In this document: piece after piece, positions 6,413 through 12,938 of the stretch
Layout of the letters: every line of letters starts with the position of its first letter
Position numbering within the stretch: position 1 is the first letter of the stretch
DNA from: a virus
DNA: 42,468 nucleotides
IMG/VR virus record: IMGVR_UViG_3300042988_000401
Coordinates: 1 to 42,468 of that record
Strand: one strand, 5' to 3'
Program-made: the position numbers and the translations under genes
The notes under the pieces: model-generated
The model's input: only the letters and a program-made list of their open reading frames with translations
Databases searched by the model: none
Told to the model about the DNA's origin: nothing

Positions 6413-6711
6413 CCGATCCCCTTGCTCTTACACTTCATGAAGTCCATAGCGCCGGGTCGCACTGCTTGCGGCGTGTCCCCCATACCGGTGCGGTACGTGT
6501 CCGGGTTCCACAGCGTGTTGTGCTCCATCGGCAGCGCCTCGTTCTTCTTGCGCGCTCGCGGCACGTAGCCACCCGCTCGGCGCATCTCTTTCGGTGCGAG
6601 GTTGGACTCCACGGGCAGCACAGCCAAGTCCTTGGCGAACCTGTTGACCCGCGTCGCCTTCTTCTTCATGACGGCTAACTCGTTAGCCAACGCACTTGTT
6701 TCTTTCTTCAT
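6409..6711 (-). CDS. hypothetical basic protein, 100 aa
   Basis: The ATG at 6711 overlaps the upstream stop by ATGA and is preferred over longer starts. The protein is basic and rich in lysine and methionine (MKKETSALANELAVMKKKATR, then YVPRARKKNE). The second half (MEHNTLWNPDTYRTG, GDTPQAVRPGAMDF) looks extended. The coding sequence contains a perfect 16-base palindrome at 6673-6688 that matches the operator form found in phage promoters. Function not recognised. Confidence 0.65.
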   Translation of the reverse strand: MKKETSALANELAVMKKKATRVNRFAKDLAVLPVESNLAPKEMRRAGGYVPRARKKNEALPMEHNTLWNPDTYRTGMGDTPQAVRPGAMDFMKCKSKGIG

Positions 6712-6881
6712 AGTCCTGCATCCCACAATCGCCATTGATATTCCATGTCGCCGAACTCGCACTCGTCGGCGCTCTCAGGCACGGGGTCACGGCCCCGGCC
6801 TTCATACATCCACTGGTTGTGCGGGTTGTCCCGCTCCAGTTCTTCGGCTGTGTAGCCGCGTGGCACCTTCGGTTCGTTCAT
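6708..6881 (-). CDS. hypothetical acidic protein, 57 aa
   Basis: The ATG at 6881 overlaps the upstream stop (ATGA) and follows a GGGGG-type Shine-Dalgarno. Acidic small protein with many aromatic residues (NQWMYEGRGRD, then EYQWRLWDAGL). Family not recognised. Confidence 0.6.
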   Translation of the reverse strand: MNEPKVPRGYTAEELERDNPHNQWMYEGRGRDPVPESADECEFGDMEYQWRLWDAGL

Positions 6882-7042
6882 ATGACCCCCTTCTCTTGAA
6901 TCCAGTAGTGGTACTTGATTGCGTTGTCGCTGGACGACTTGAGCATCCGCATGTGGGCGAACGCTTCGTCTTCCTTGGCGTGGACAGCTTCGACCCATTT
7001 GTCTTTCCCGTCGCTGTACCAGAGCAGATATACGATCTTCAT
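6878..7042 (-). CDS. hypothetical protein, 54 aa
   Basis: The ATG at 7042 has a good Shine-Dalgarno (GGAGATTGAC), whereas the longer upstream frame would run into the structured intergenic stretch. Compact alpha/beta sequence: MKIVYLLWYSDGKDKWVEA, a helix KEDEAFAHMRML, then KYHYWIQEKG. It is the first gene after the amidotransferase gene and the intergenic stem-loop, so it may or may not belong to the same transcript. Function unknown. Confidence 0.65.
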   Translation of the reverse strand: MKIVYLLWYSDGKDKWVEAVHAKEDEAFAHMRMLKSSSDNAIKYHYWIQEKGVI

Positions 7043-7131
7043 GTCAATCTCCAAAAATGTTAGGGGTGCCGGGTTGTGCATTCCCTGCCCGGCGCAGGGT
7101 AAAGGAGGGGACGTCGGCAGAAGTACACACC

Positions 7132-7208
7132 ACCAGAGGGGCCGAGCGCCCACGAGCAATAAGCAGATGCACCCACTGTCTCGCTCGCATCGTTATGCAC
7201 CCTCTGGT
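7132..7208 (-). other. long stem-loop downstream of the amidotransferase gene
   Basis: ACCAGAGGG (7132-7140) pairs perfectly with CCCTCTGGT (7200-7208); inside it CGAGCG (7143-7148) pairs with CGCTCG (7182-7187). This nested structure begins at the stop codon of the amidotransferase gene and ends about 90 bases before the next start. There is no U-run, so it is not a classical intrinsic terminator. It may cap or stabilise the operon mRNA or reduce read-through. Confidence 0.35.
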
Positions 7209-8296
7209 TAGTGGATGCTTTCGACCTTGCGGTCGGGATACCAGTTGGACATGGGCTGGTCACGGAACCACTTCATCTCTGTGCGGTTGGTGCTCACGAT
7301 GTCCCACATCTTCTCGCTGATGAGCCCGTCACCTAGTAGTTCCACTGCCAAGTACGCCTTGGTCACGCCCATCTCTTCGATCATGCACTCGATCTGCTTG
7401 TTGGTCGTGCCGTTCTCGATGTAGAACGCATCCAGCATGGAGCGAATCTCCAGCACGTCGTCCAGATAGTCGCAGTCCACGCTCACGCCATTGACGGAGT
7501 TCTTCTCAGTCTTGGTCAAACCCGTAGGCTTCTTGCCACCATTGCTCGTACTCGCTCCATCCATGCTGGCGTACTGCTTGCGCTTCTTCCCGACCTTCGC
7601 CACCTTGGCCGGGCTCCCCGACTTTTTTGCTGCGGGCTCCTCGAACTTCTGCGTCGTCGGGTTCCAGTTGCCCCACTTGCTCGTCATGCTGGGGGTGTAG
7701 TACGTTGCCTTGCGGGGCAGGTACTTCTGAGCCGACCATGCGTACTCGTTGGACAGCCACGCGCCTTGGAACGTCACGCCTTGGTGCTTGTTGATCACAG
7801 CGATCTGCCCGGCATGGTTCATGATGGCGAACCGGTTGTTGCCGATGTGCTTGCCGATGATCTCGTTGAACTCAGGTGTGAACGCAAGCGAGGGGTCAGC
7901 AGCGAGCAACACGCGCAGGTAGTCCTTGATGTAGTGATACGTGTCGGACTTGCTGGTGTCGGCGTAGTTACCCGTGTGCAGCACGCCGTTGTGCATGAGC
8001 AGCATGGGCATCTCAGCTTCCTCGGTGAAGCCAAACACCTCGTAGGGGTGGCAGTTGTCGTAGTCGATGTCACCGTGGGTGCGCATGCGGTAGTGCACGC
8101 AAGCATCCCGACCACGAGCGTACGTGTTGTAGAAGTCCACAGCATCGTTCACATCGCGCGGGATGATCTTCTCTTGGTGCAGGTAGCCACCCTCTGCCCA
8201 CATCACACCGATACCATCACGGTTGCGGGTGTAGAAGTCAGCGAGGTGTTCGTTGGTGAACTCGGTGTCTTTCGACTGGACGATAAGCAAACACAT
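7208..8296 (-). CDS. class II glutamine amidotransferase-like protein
   Basis: An Ntn-type glutaminase: it would release ammonia from glutamine for a partner enzyme. The ATG at 8296 follows AAAGGAGAG and puts the nucleophile Cys at position 2 (MCLL), as this family requires. Further signatures are NRDGIGVMW (25-33), HYRMRTHG (68-75), HNG (102-104, oxyanion region), SDTYHY (117-122) and SNEYAW (182-187). A lysine/serine-rich linker follows around residues 215-240. The C-terminal part (about 255-362) is not recognised. It lies 22 bases downstream of the amidoligase gene, in the same operon, which suggests the ammonia or amine is passed to that ligase. Alternative: a stand-alone glutaminase-fold decoy. 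Confidence 0.85.
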   Translation of the reverse strand: MCLLIVQSKDTEFTNEHLADFYTRNRDGIGVMWAEGGYLHQEKIIPRDVNDAVDFYNTYARGRDACVHYRMRTHGDIDYDNCHPYEVFGFTEEAEMPMLLMHNGVLHTGNYADTSKSDTYHYIKDYLRVLLAADPSLAFTPEFNEIIGKHIGNNRFAIMNHAGQIAVINKHQGVTFQGAWLSNEYAWSAQKYLPRKATYYTPSMTSKWGNWNPTTQKFEEPAAKKSGSPAKVAKVGKKRKQYASMDGASTSNGGKKPTGLTKTEKNSVNGVSVDCDYLDDVLEIRSMLDAFYIENGTTNKQIECMIEEMGVTKAYLAVELLGDGLISEKMWDIVSTNRTEMKWFRDQPMSNWYPDRKVESIH

Positions 8297-8318
8297 AAGG
8301 TCTCTCCTTTGTTGGTTA

Positions 8319-10415
8319 TTAAACTGTTTCAGCCTGCTCTGGCACAGCGGCCACAGCCAGCTTGGGTTGCGCCTTGGGCACAGCCACATCGGCCCATCCC
8401 TTGCGAGACAGGTACAGACGCAAGTTGCGGGTGTCCTTGCGGTTATCGTTGCGGTTGATCCACGCAACGAAGTTGTCCACAGTCAGCGACGTTGCTGCCG
8501 TGTCCCGTGTGAAGCGCCACACTGCCTGAGTGAACTCAAGGCACGCCATCATGGACTGGTACACCACAGTGCCACGGAAGATGCGGAACTCCACCGTGTG
8601 CTGGTTCTGGAAGTTCAGCGCCTCGTAGCGGTTGCCCCCGTTGATGCGGGACAGCGCCATGCGCTCGTGGTTCGCCGTCGTCCTAGTAGTCGTGCCGTAC
8701 TTGACGTCCTTGACAGCCTGCACCGCCAGCTTCTGCGGCGTGCTACGGCACAGCGCATTGTCAATGCGAGCGAACCCGTCGTTGTAGCGACGTGCCACAT
8801 CAGACACCAGCTTCTGCGAGCCGGAGTGGTTGATGAAGTAGCGCATCTTGGATGCGTGCACCAGATGCTTGGGCTTCTGGATGTGGACGTGGATACCACA
8901 CGAACCACCCTTGGCATCGTGGCTGCGCAGCTTACCCTTCCACGGGCTGGTGCCGTCAGCGTTCTCGAACATCTGCTTGAGCAGTGCTGCATGCGTGCCC
9001 AAGTCGGTGAAGCCTGTCACCATCTCGAACCCACCGGGCCCAGTGCTGCCGTCTTCCTCGAAGTGCACGTACTTGCGACGTGTTGCCTCGTCGATCAGCG
9101 TGATGCGGTTGCGCAACTGGCGGGCAGTCATCTCCCGGTCAGTGCCGCCGAAGGCTTGCATCTCCAGCTCCATACCCAGTGTGATCATCTGATCACGCTT
9201 GGCCCCCACGAGGCTCGGCACGAAGCCCACGATGGACTTGCCTGAGTGGCGACCGTTGATAACGCCGGGCTCACGGATGACACGTTGTGTGCCATCACTC
9301 CATGTGTGCAGACGGTACGTCGGCGGCACCAGTATGGTCTCACCGTTACCAGTCAACGCGCTAACAGCGTTAGCTGCGCAGTGCGGGCAGTGCAGGCTCA
9401 CGCCATACACGCCTTGCATTTCCACGGAAGTGCCCGTGTGGTAGTGACCGCAGCCGTCGGCACGGCTAATCTCGACACCCGCCGCTGCGTTGATGCGGGC
9501 AATGATCTCGTCCAGCGTGGGCTGGTACTCGCTCTGGGTGTTGGCAAAGCCCGAAGCGATGCGCGTGATGTAGTAGCTCATGTTGGAGTCGTCGCGCTCC
9601 AACGCACACTCGATGGCCTTGCTGATGCTCTGACCAATGATGCGAGCCTGCTCGCGCCGATACTCACGACGACGGGGCCGGTAGTAGTCGAGGGACTTGG
9701 TCACACGGGTGTCCAGTGCAGCCATACGCTCAACCCACGAACCATACGCACGCTTCTTGGTCACGTTCCAGTGCGCCACGAACGCCATCGGGTTGACGTC
9801 TTCCACGTCGAACACCTGCTCGATAGAGCTAGCGCGGGCATACGAGTAGTCACTCAGGCTTTGGGCGCTATGGAACCCACGGCTCGTGTAGATGTGCTGA
9901 TTGACCACAGACTGCGTGACTGTGGCGTCGCCGTTCACATAGTTGCCGTAACCATCCCAGCGTCCGCCGGGGTTGTAGTTGAAGTCCCACGTATAGCCCG
10001 CACCCGTCATGCCCTGCACCAGATTGAACCGGTGCGTCGTGGTGTTGAAGAACGGGGACACCTTCAGGAACTTGCCGTCGGTGCTGACATCCACCACCAG
10101 ATACAGCGTGCCGCGACCGTAGTTCTGGGTGTAGCCCCAGCCGTTGGAGCCGAACATGCCCACGGGTACTCGGGTGCGGCGGGTCGCATGGAGGGTCACC
10201 AAGCTACCCACTACGGGCTTCTGCTTGGGCGTGGGGGTCACTGTGCCAGCCACGGGCACCATCTGCCCGTTCGAGAACACGTTAGTCTGCACCTTGGTGC
10301 GGCTAACAGCACTGAGCGAGCGCGTGACTCTCCTAGTAGTCCGGGCTACTGGCACCTCGTAGGCCGTGCCTTCTACCAAGCGACGTGCAGTCGCAGATGT
10401 GCGGCGTGTTGCCAT
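8319..10415 (-). CDS. amidoligase (COOH-NH2 ligase, Amidoligase_2-type), 698 aa
   Basis: The C-terminal half has the conserved blocks of the Amidoligase_2 family (ATP-grasp / glutamine-synthetase-like COOH-NH2 ligases): GMELEMQ at 414-420, EEDGSTGPGGFEMVT at 453-467, CGIHVHI at 506-512 and EFRIFRG at 609-615. Such enzymes join a carboxyl group to an amine using ATP. The first 400 residues are unusual: a basic N-terminus, an aromatic, glycine-rich beta region (about 70-165), a helical middle, and a possible zinc site (CGHYH 322-326, CPHC 343-346). Its neighbour encodes a glutamine amidotransferase, so the pair may make an amide on a peptide, protein or cell-wall substrate. The substrate is unknown. 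The leader contains a short GGGC/GCCC hairpin and AAGGAG before ATG. Confidence 0.85.
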   Translation of the reverse strand: MATRRTSATARRLVEGTAYEVPVARTTRRVTRSLSAVSRTKVQTNVFSNGQMVPVAGTVTPTPKQKPVVGSLVTLHATRRTRVPVGMFGSNGWGYTQNYGRGTLYLVVDVSTDGKFLKVSPFFNTTTHRFNLVQGMTGAGYTWDFNYNPGGRWDGYGNYVNGDATVTQSVVNQHIYTSRGFHSAQSLSDYSYARASSIEQVFDVEDVNPMAFVAHWNVTKKRAYGSWVERMAALDTRVTKSLDYYRPRRREYRREQARIIGQSISKAIECALERDDSNMSYYITRIASGFANTQSEYQPTLDEIIARINAAAGVEISRADGCGHYHTGTSVEMQGVYGVSLHCPHCAANAVSALTGNGETILVPPTYRLHTWSDGTQRVIREPGVINGRHSGKSIVGFVPSLVGAKRDQMITLGMELEMQAFGGTDREMTARQLRNRITLIDEATRRKYVHFEEDGSTGPGGFEMVTGFTDLGTHAALLKQMFENADGTSPWKGKLRSHDAKGGSCGIHVHIQKPKHLVHASKMRYFINHSGSQKLVSDVARRYNDGFARIDNALCRSTPQKLAVQAVKDVKYGTTTRTTANHERMALSRINGGNRYEALNFQNQHTVEFRIFRGTVVYQSMMACLEFTQAVWRFTRDTAATSLTVDNFVAWINRNDNRKDTRNLRLYLSRKGWADVAVPKAQPKLAVAAVPEQAETV

Positions 10416-10467
10416 GTCGATCTCCTTGTGGGCTGTACTGCCCTGTTAGTCAGTTGGGTTAACCTGA

Positions 10468-10496
10468 AGTATAACGTACTAACACGTCACATTCAG
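10468..10496 (-). promoter_or_regulatory. candidate promoter of the amidoligase-amidotransferase operon
   Basis: Reading leftwards, a good -10 (TATACT, 10473-10468) is preceded after 17 bases by a poor -35 (CTGAAT). The spacer contains the phage box GTTAG (10483-10479), as in the right-arm promoters. The predicted leader of about 45 bases includes another GTTAG-type box (CTAAC in the transcript) and a palindrome GGTTAACC. A weak -35 with an embedded box suggests control by a phage protein. Confidence 0.45.
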
Positions 10497-10503
10497 TGGA
10501 ATC

Positions 10504-10524
10504 AGCTAGGTATTTACCCTAGCT
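10504..10524. promoter_or_regulatory. palindromic operator-like site
   Basis: AGCTAGG (10504-10510) and CCTAGCT (10518-10524) form a 7-base inverted repeat around a 7-base centre. It sits just after the stop of the 76-residue gene and immediately upstream of the amidoligase promoter. There is no U-run, so a protein-binding site fits better than a terminator. Confidence 0.4.
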
Positions 10525-10526
10525 TG

Positions 10527-10757
10527 TCAGGTCGCTGCCCGCATTGTGGGGAATAGCGCATCAATCTTGGCAAGCGCGGCCCGAGCCGCCGCGTAGAACT
10601 GCTCGCGTGTCAGTGGGGTGAAGCCCTCGATGCGTGCCGTGTTGCAGTGGATGAGCCACTCAACATCGAACTCGAACTCCTCGGCGTCGCTTGCGTCGAG
10701 CAAGTATGTGTTGATCCAGTCCTGATGATGGGCATCGAGGTCGCTGAAATATCCCAT
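10527..10757 (-). CDS. hypothetical protein, 76 aa
   Basis: The ATG at 10757 has an AGGAGAAC Shine-Dalgarno; a longer frame would extend into the terminator and is rejected. Acidic N-terminal half (LDASDAEEFEFDVEWL), then a helix REQFYAAARAALAKIDALF. It stands alone between an intrinsic terminator upstream and the amidoligase promoter downstream, so it may be expressed only when the terminator is read through. Function unknown. Confidence 0.65.
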   Translation of the reverse strand: MGYFSDLDAHHQDWINTYLLDASDAEEFEFDVEWLIHCNTARIEGFTPLTREQFYAAARAALAKIDALFPTMRAAT

Positions 10758-10771
10758 GATGTTCTCCTGAG

Positions 10772-10799
10772 AAAAAAGACAGGGGCTAACGCGCCCCCG
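10772..10799 (-). terminator. leftward intrinsic terminator just upstream of the 76-aa gene
   Basis: In the leftward transcript GGGGC-GCGTTA-GCCCC forms a 5-base stem with a 6-base loop, followed by TGTC and six U. It ends only about 14 bases before the start codon of the 76-residue gene, so it can act as an attenuator between the small genes above and the amidoligase block below. The loop contains a GTTA(G) box. Confidence 0.6.
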
Positions 10800-10883
10800 G
10801 TGTACGTGCCTGTTACGCGGGCAGGTCGGGTTCGGTTTCGTGGATACACACGCAGGCGCGGAGTTCATCCCCCGCATTGGGCC

Positions 10884-10971
10884 CCGTAGGGCTTTACTAA
10901 CCTGACCAGTGGGGTCTTCAAGGGCCAGCTACTAACCAGTGGGGGTTGTTCGCCACACTGGAGCCCTACGG
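10884..10971. repeat. 10-base inverted repeat enclosing two direct repeats
   Basis: CCGTAGGGCT (10884-10893) and AGCCCTACGG (10962-10971) are perfect inverted copies. Between them two copies of an ACTAACC...AGTGGGG unit occur (10896-10914 and 10931-10945, the first with four extra bases). The element lies downstream of the 137-residue gene and upstream of the intrinsic terminator. It could fold into a large RNA hairpin or bind the same factor as the promoter boxes. Confidence 0.5.
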
Positions 10972-10999
10972 CTAACCATGAGCGCCGGATGCTCTCGTA

Positions 11000-11413
11000 T
11001 TAGATGCAGTGCGGGTGCCCATCTTCATAGGCCTCGAACGCCCGGTCTCTGAACTCGGACTCGAAGTACGCACTGGGCTTGTCAATGTGGTAGCGCACCG
11101 GCCCCTCGGCGCTAGCAAAGATGCCGTCAATGAACGCGTCCAGCGTCTTGGCATCGGCTGGCAGGACGTACCTGCTCGTGCCCTCGCACATGTCGCAGTC
11201 GCGTTGCCACACGATGAGCGCAATCTGGCCGTCCTCTTGGTCGTCGCGCAACTGGCGCAACCAGTCCTGTCTGGACTCGCGGCGTGCTCGGGCAGTGGCA
11301 AGCCACTGGTGCCGCTCCTCCCATTTGTTGAGCAGGCGCAGCGTCTCGGACTGGGTCAGGTGCTTGCCAATCTCGCGGCGCAGGTTGCGGGTGAAATCGT
11401 CGGGGCTCATCAT
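11000..11413 (-). CDS. hypothetical protein, 137 aa
   Basis: Mostly charged helices in the first 60 residues (NLRREIGKHLTQSETLRLLNKWEERHQWL, ARRESRQDWLRQLRDD), then a mixed region with CDMCEG (CxxC) and YVLPADAKTLDAFIDGIF. The C-terminus is rich in Asp/Glu/His. The CxxC might bind metal. No family recognised. The start has GGAG nine bases upstream. Confidence 0.65.
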   Translation of the reverse strand: MMSPDDFTRNLRREIGKHLTQSETLRLLNKWEERHQWLATARARRESRQDWLRQLRDDQEDGQIALIVWQRDCDMCEGTSRYVLPADAKTLDAFIDGIFASAEGPVRYHIDKPSAYFESEFRDRAFEAYEDGHPHCI

Positions 11414-11430
11414 GACGGGGGCTCCTGTGG

Positions 11431-11700
11431 TTAGTGGGCGCGCATTGTCTCACCTGTTAACAGGTTGACACGCATTCGTTGGTCGGGTTCTGTGCGCACC
11501 ACTATCGTGGTGTGGTGGCTGTGCTGCCTTGGGCCGTAGACTGCATCGCGCAGTCTGGCAAACACTTGCTTGCCCAGTGGCATGCAGCGCAGTTGCAGTG
11601 CGCACGTCTTGACGTGGTTGTGGTAGGCCACATCGGTTGCGTCTTGCAACTCGTGGGCCGCACGTTCGCCTAGTAGTGGCCTCCTAGTAGTCGTGGTCAC
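11431..11700 (-). CDS. hypothetical protein, 89 aa, GTG start
   Basis: The GTG start overlaps the upstream stop (GTGA), like other coupled genes here. The first codons contain two ACTACTAGG nonamers in different frames, encoding TTTRRPLLGE. The rest contains HELQDATDVAYHNHVKTCALQ and a closing beta-like stretch (TTIVVRTEPDQRMRVNLLTGE). Function not recognised. Confidence 0.6.
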   Translation of the reverse strand: MTTTTRRPLLGERAAHELQDATDVAYHNHVKTCALQLRCMPLGKQVFARLRDAVYGPRQHSHHTTIVVRTEPDQRMRVNLLTGETMRAH

Positions 11701-11828
11701 ACTACCTCCACGAAGTCGGCGAAGTCATCGGGCTCGGCAGCATCGAAGTCCCAGATGTGGCACCCGGTGTCGTCGCCCACGTAGGGCAGGTTGTACACAA
11801 GGGGCAGGGGCAGTTGGATTCCGGGCAT
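11697..11828 (-). CDS. hypothetical small acidic protein, 43 aa
   Basis: The ATG at 11828 follows GGAGGACTGAC and lies one base after the upstream stop. Hydrophobic/proline N-terminus (PGIQLPLPLVYNLPYVG), then a strongly acidic tail (FDAAEPDDFADFVEVV). Such short acidic proteins can mimic DNA or inhibit host enzymes, but this is only speculation for this one. Confidence 0.5.
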   Translation of the reverse strand: MPGIQLPLPLVYNLPYVGDDTGCHIWDFDAAEPDDFADFVEVV

Positions 11829-11829
11829 G

Positions 11830-12018
11830 TCAGTCCTCCAGTTGGGTTGAGTGGTACACGGTGAACAGGGATGCGGCACCCGCAACTACTGCCAAGGGCA
11901 GGGCAATCCACGGGTTGAGACCATAGCCAACCTCGACGTAGTCGATTGCCATTTTTATCAGAGTGGCTGCGGCGAACTGGTAACCGAGTGCGGCTAGGTA
12001 CAGGGAAAACTGCATCAT
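11830..12018 (-). CDS. small membrane protein, 62 aa, two TM segments
   Basis: Two hydrophobic helices: FSLYLAALGYQFAAATLIKMA (about 4-24) and NPWIALPLAVVAGAASLFTVY (about 35-55). Start has AAGGAAC upstream. It is the first gene leftwards of the repeat-rich gap. Family not recognised. Confidence 0.6.
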   Translation of the reverse strand: MMQFSLYLAALGYQFAAATLIKMAIDYVEVGYGLNPWIALPLAVVAGAASLFTVYHSTQLED

Positions 12019-12059
12019 GATGGGGTTCCTTAGATTGACAGTTGGAAAGGGGGCTTAGG

Positions 12060-12072
12060 CTAACAGACTAAC
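12060..12072 (-). promoter_or_regulatory. paired GTTAG boxes upstream of the 62-aa membrane gene
   Basis: The plus strand reads CTAACAGACTAAC, two direct boxes with an 8-base period, as at 20499 and 42002. Leftwards, a TTGACT (12086-12081) lies upstream at -35-like distance, but the -10 (TTAGCC) is poor. It is listed as a regulatory site, with the promoter itself uncertain. Confidence 0.4.
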
Positions 12073-12250
12073 ACGTCAACAGTCAATGTAATCAGGGGTA
12101 TAAAATTCCTACCCTTGACAGTTGTTCTCTTGATTCCTTACATTGACAGTTGGGGTTCTTCTCTGATTCTCTTGATTCTTATTACACCCCTTTTGGGAGA
12201 GAGGAACTATCAAGAGTAGAAAAGTGCAGCGGGGTGCAGTCCACCAGAAA

Positions 12251-12291
12251 ATAACACTCGGCTCGTGTATCTCATCGCCGGAGGGTGTTAT
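12251..12291. other. hairpin inside the iteron cluster
   Basis: ATAACAC..CGGC (12251-12262) pairs with GCCG....GTGTTAT (12277-12291), giving an imperfect stem with a 14-base loop. Stem-loops of this kind occur in phage origins and in structured leaders. No U-run follows on either strand. Confidence 0.45.
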
Positions 12292-12430
12292 ATGAATCTG
12301 GAGAATCAAAACAATCAAGAGTAGAAGGGAGTCAGGTTTTCTTCTCTTGACAGTTGACTGCCCCATACTCTTGACACTTGCACATTTATCACTTCACCCA
12401 TTGGTATGCAGTGAACCCACATACCGATGA

Positions 12431-12448
12431 GGGGGGCTTGCGCCCCCT
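12431..12448 (-). terminator. strong hairpin after the 158-aa gene, no U-tract
   Basis: In the leftward transcript GGGGGC-GCAA-GCCCCC forms a perfect 6-base GC stem capped by a GNRA tetraloop, about 15 bases after the stop codon. No U-run follows, so it may protect the mRNA 3' end or pause the polymerase rather than terminate alone. Confidence 0.4.
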
Positions 12449-12461
12449 GCACCCCGCCCGT

Positions 12462-12938
12462 TCAGGCAGTTGCACCCAGCAGAGCTGCGATCTTCTCGGC
12501 CAGCTCAGCGTGGCTGACCTTCACGCCCTTCTTGCTGTAAGACTCGGCGCGGTCGAGCTGCTTGCGGATTGCTTCCATCAGGTCGAACTCTTCGACCGCA
12601 GCCTTTTCCAGCTTGAAGGATTCCCAGTTGTTGCACACCTCGCGCAGGGTCTTCACGGTCTCAGCGTTCCAGTCCGGGGTCTTGGCATCGAAGAACTCGA
12701 ACTTCTTGTCAGCCTTGATCCAAGCCAGCTTGCCGTGCTTTTCCAGCAGGTCGAGGATTGCCTGCTGCTTGGTGGACTTGCGCAGGCACTTCACCAGTGC
12801 GTTAGCTGCGCCAGCATCCTTGTTCACGTTAGCGAAGTACAGCGCGGCCAGCAGAGCCTTGCCGATTTCGGTCGTGGCGCGGGCTTGAGCGCGGGCAATG
12901 TTAGCGATGATGGTGTTGAATTGTTCCAATGTAAACAT
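12462..12938 (-). CDS. hypothetical early phage protein, 158 aa
   Basis: The ATG at 12938 has a strong Shine-Dalgarno (AAGGAGAATCGT); a longer frame into the gene-free region lacks one. The protein is almost wholly helical (FNTIIANIARAQARATTEIGKALLAALYF, NALVKCLRKSTKQQAILDLLEKHG), with a central WIKADKKFEFFDAK and a charged C-terminus. As the first gene of the leftward arm it is probably strongly and early expressed. No family is recognised. Confidence 0.75.
   Translation of the reverse strand: MFTLEQFNTIIANIARAQARATTEIGKALLAALYFANVNKDAGAANALVKCLRKSTKQQAILDLLEKHGKLAWIKADKKFEFFDAKTPDWNAETVKTLREVCNNWESFKLEKAAVEEFDLMEAIRKQLDRAESYSKKGVKVSHAELAEKIAALLGATA

Larger units (their letters stand above)
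12034..12380. repeat. iteron-like repeat cluster in a gene-free stretch
   Basis: The gap 12019-12461 holds no convincing gene. It has TTGACAGTTG at 12035, 12115, 12143 and 12347, a one-mismatch copy at 12371, and an inverted one-mismatch copy at 12077-12086. CTCTTGATTC occurs at 12127 and 12169, and ATCAAGAGTAGAA occurs twice as a direct repeat (12209, 12314), whose core is the inverse of CTCTTGA. The stretch is AT-richer than its surroundings. This is the layout of a replication origin with iterons or a multi-site operator. One TTGACA also has a 17-base-spaced TTACAT on the plus strand. Confidence 0.6.

Noticed and set aside
9246-10556. 436-codon frame antisense to the amidoligase gene
   Set aside because: The opposite strand carries conserved amidoligase motifs; the antisense text has no recognisable pattern.
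12109-12366. 85-residue leftward reading frame in the repeat-rich gap
   Set aside because: It is made of the repeats themselves, has no Shine-Dalgarno, no coupling to neighbours and no protein-like pattern.
12034-12380. CRISPR array
   Set aside because: Repeats are about 10 bases, irregularly spaced and in both orientations, unlike CRISPR repeats with constant spacers.
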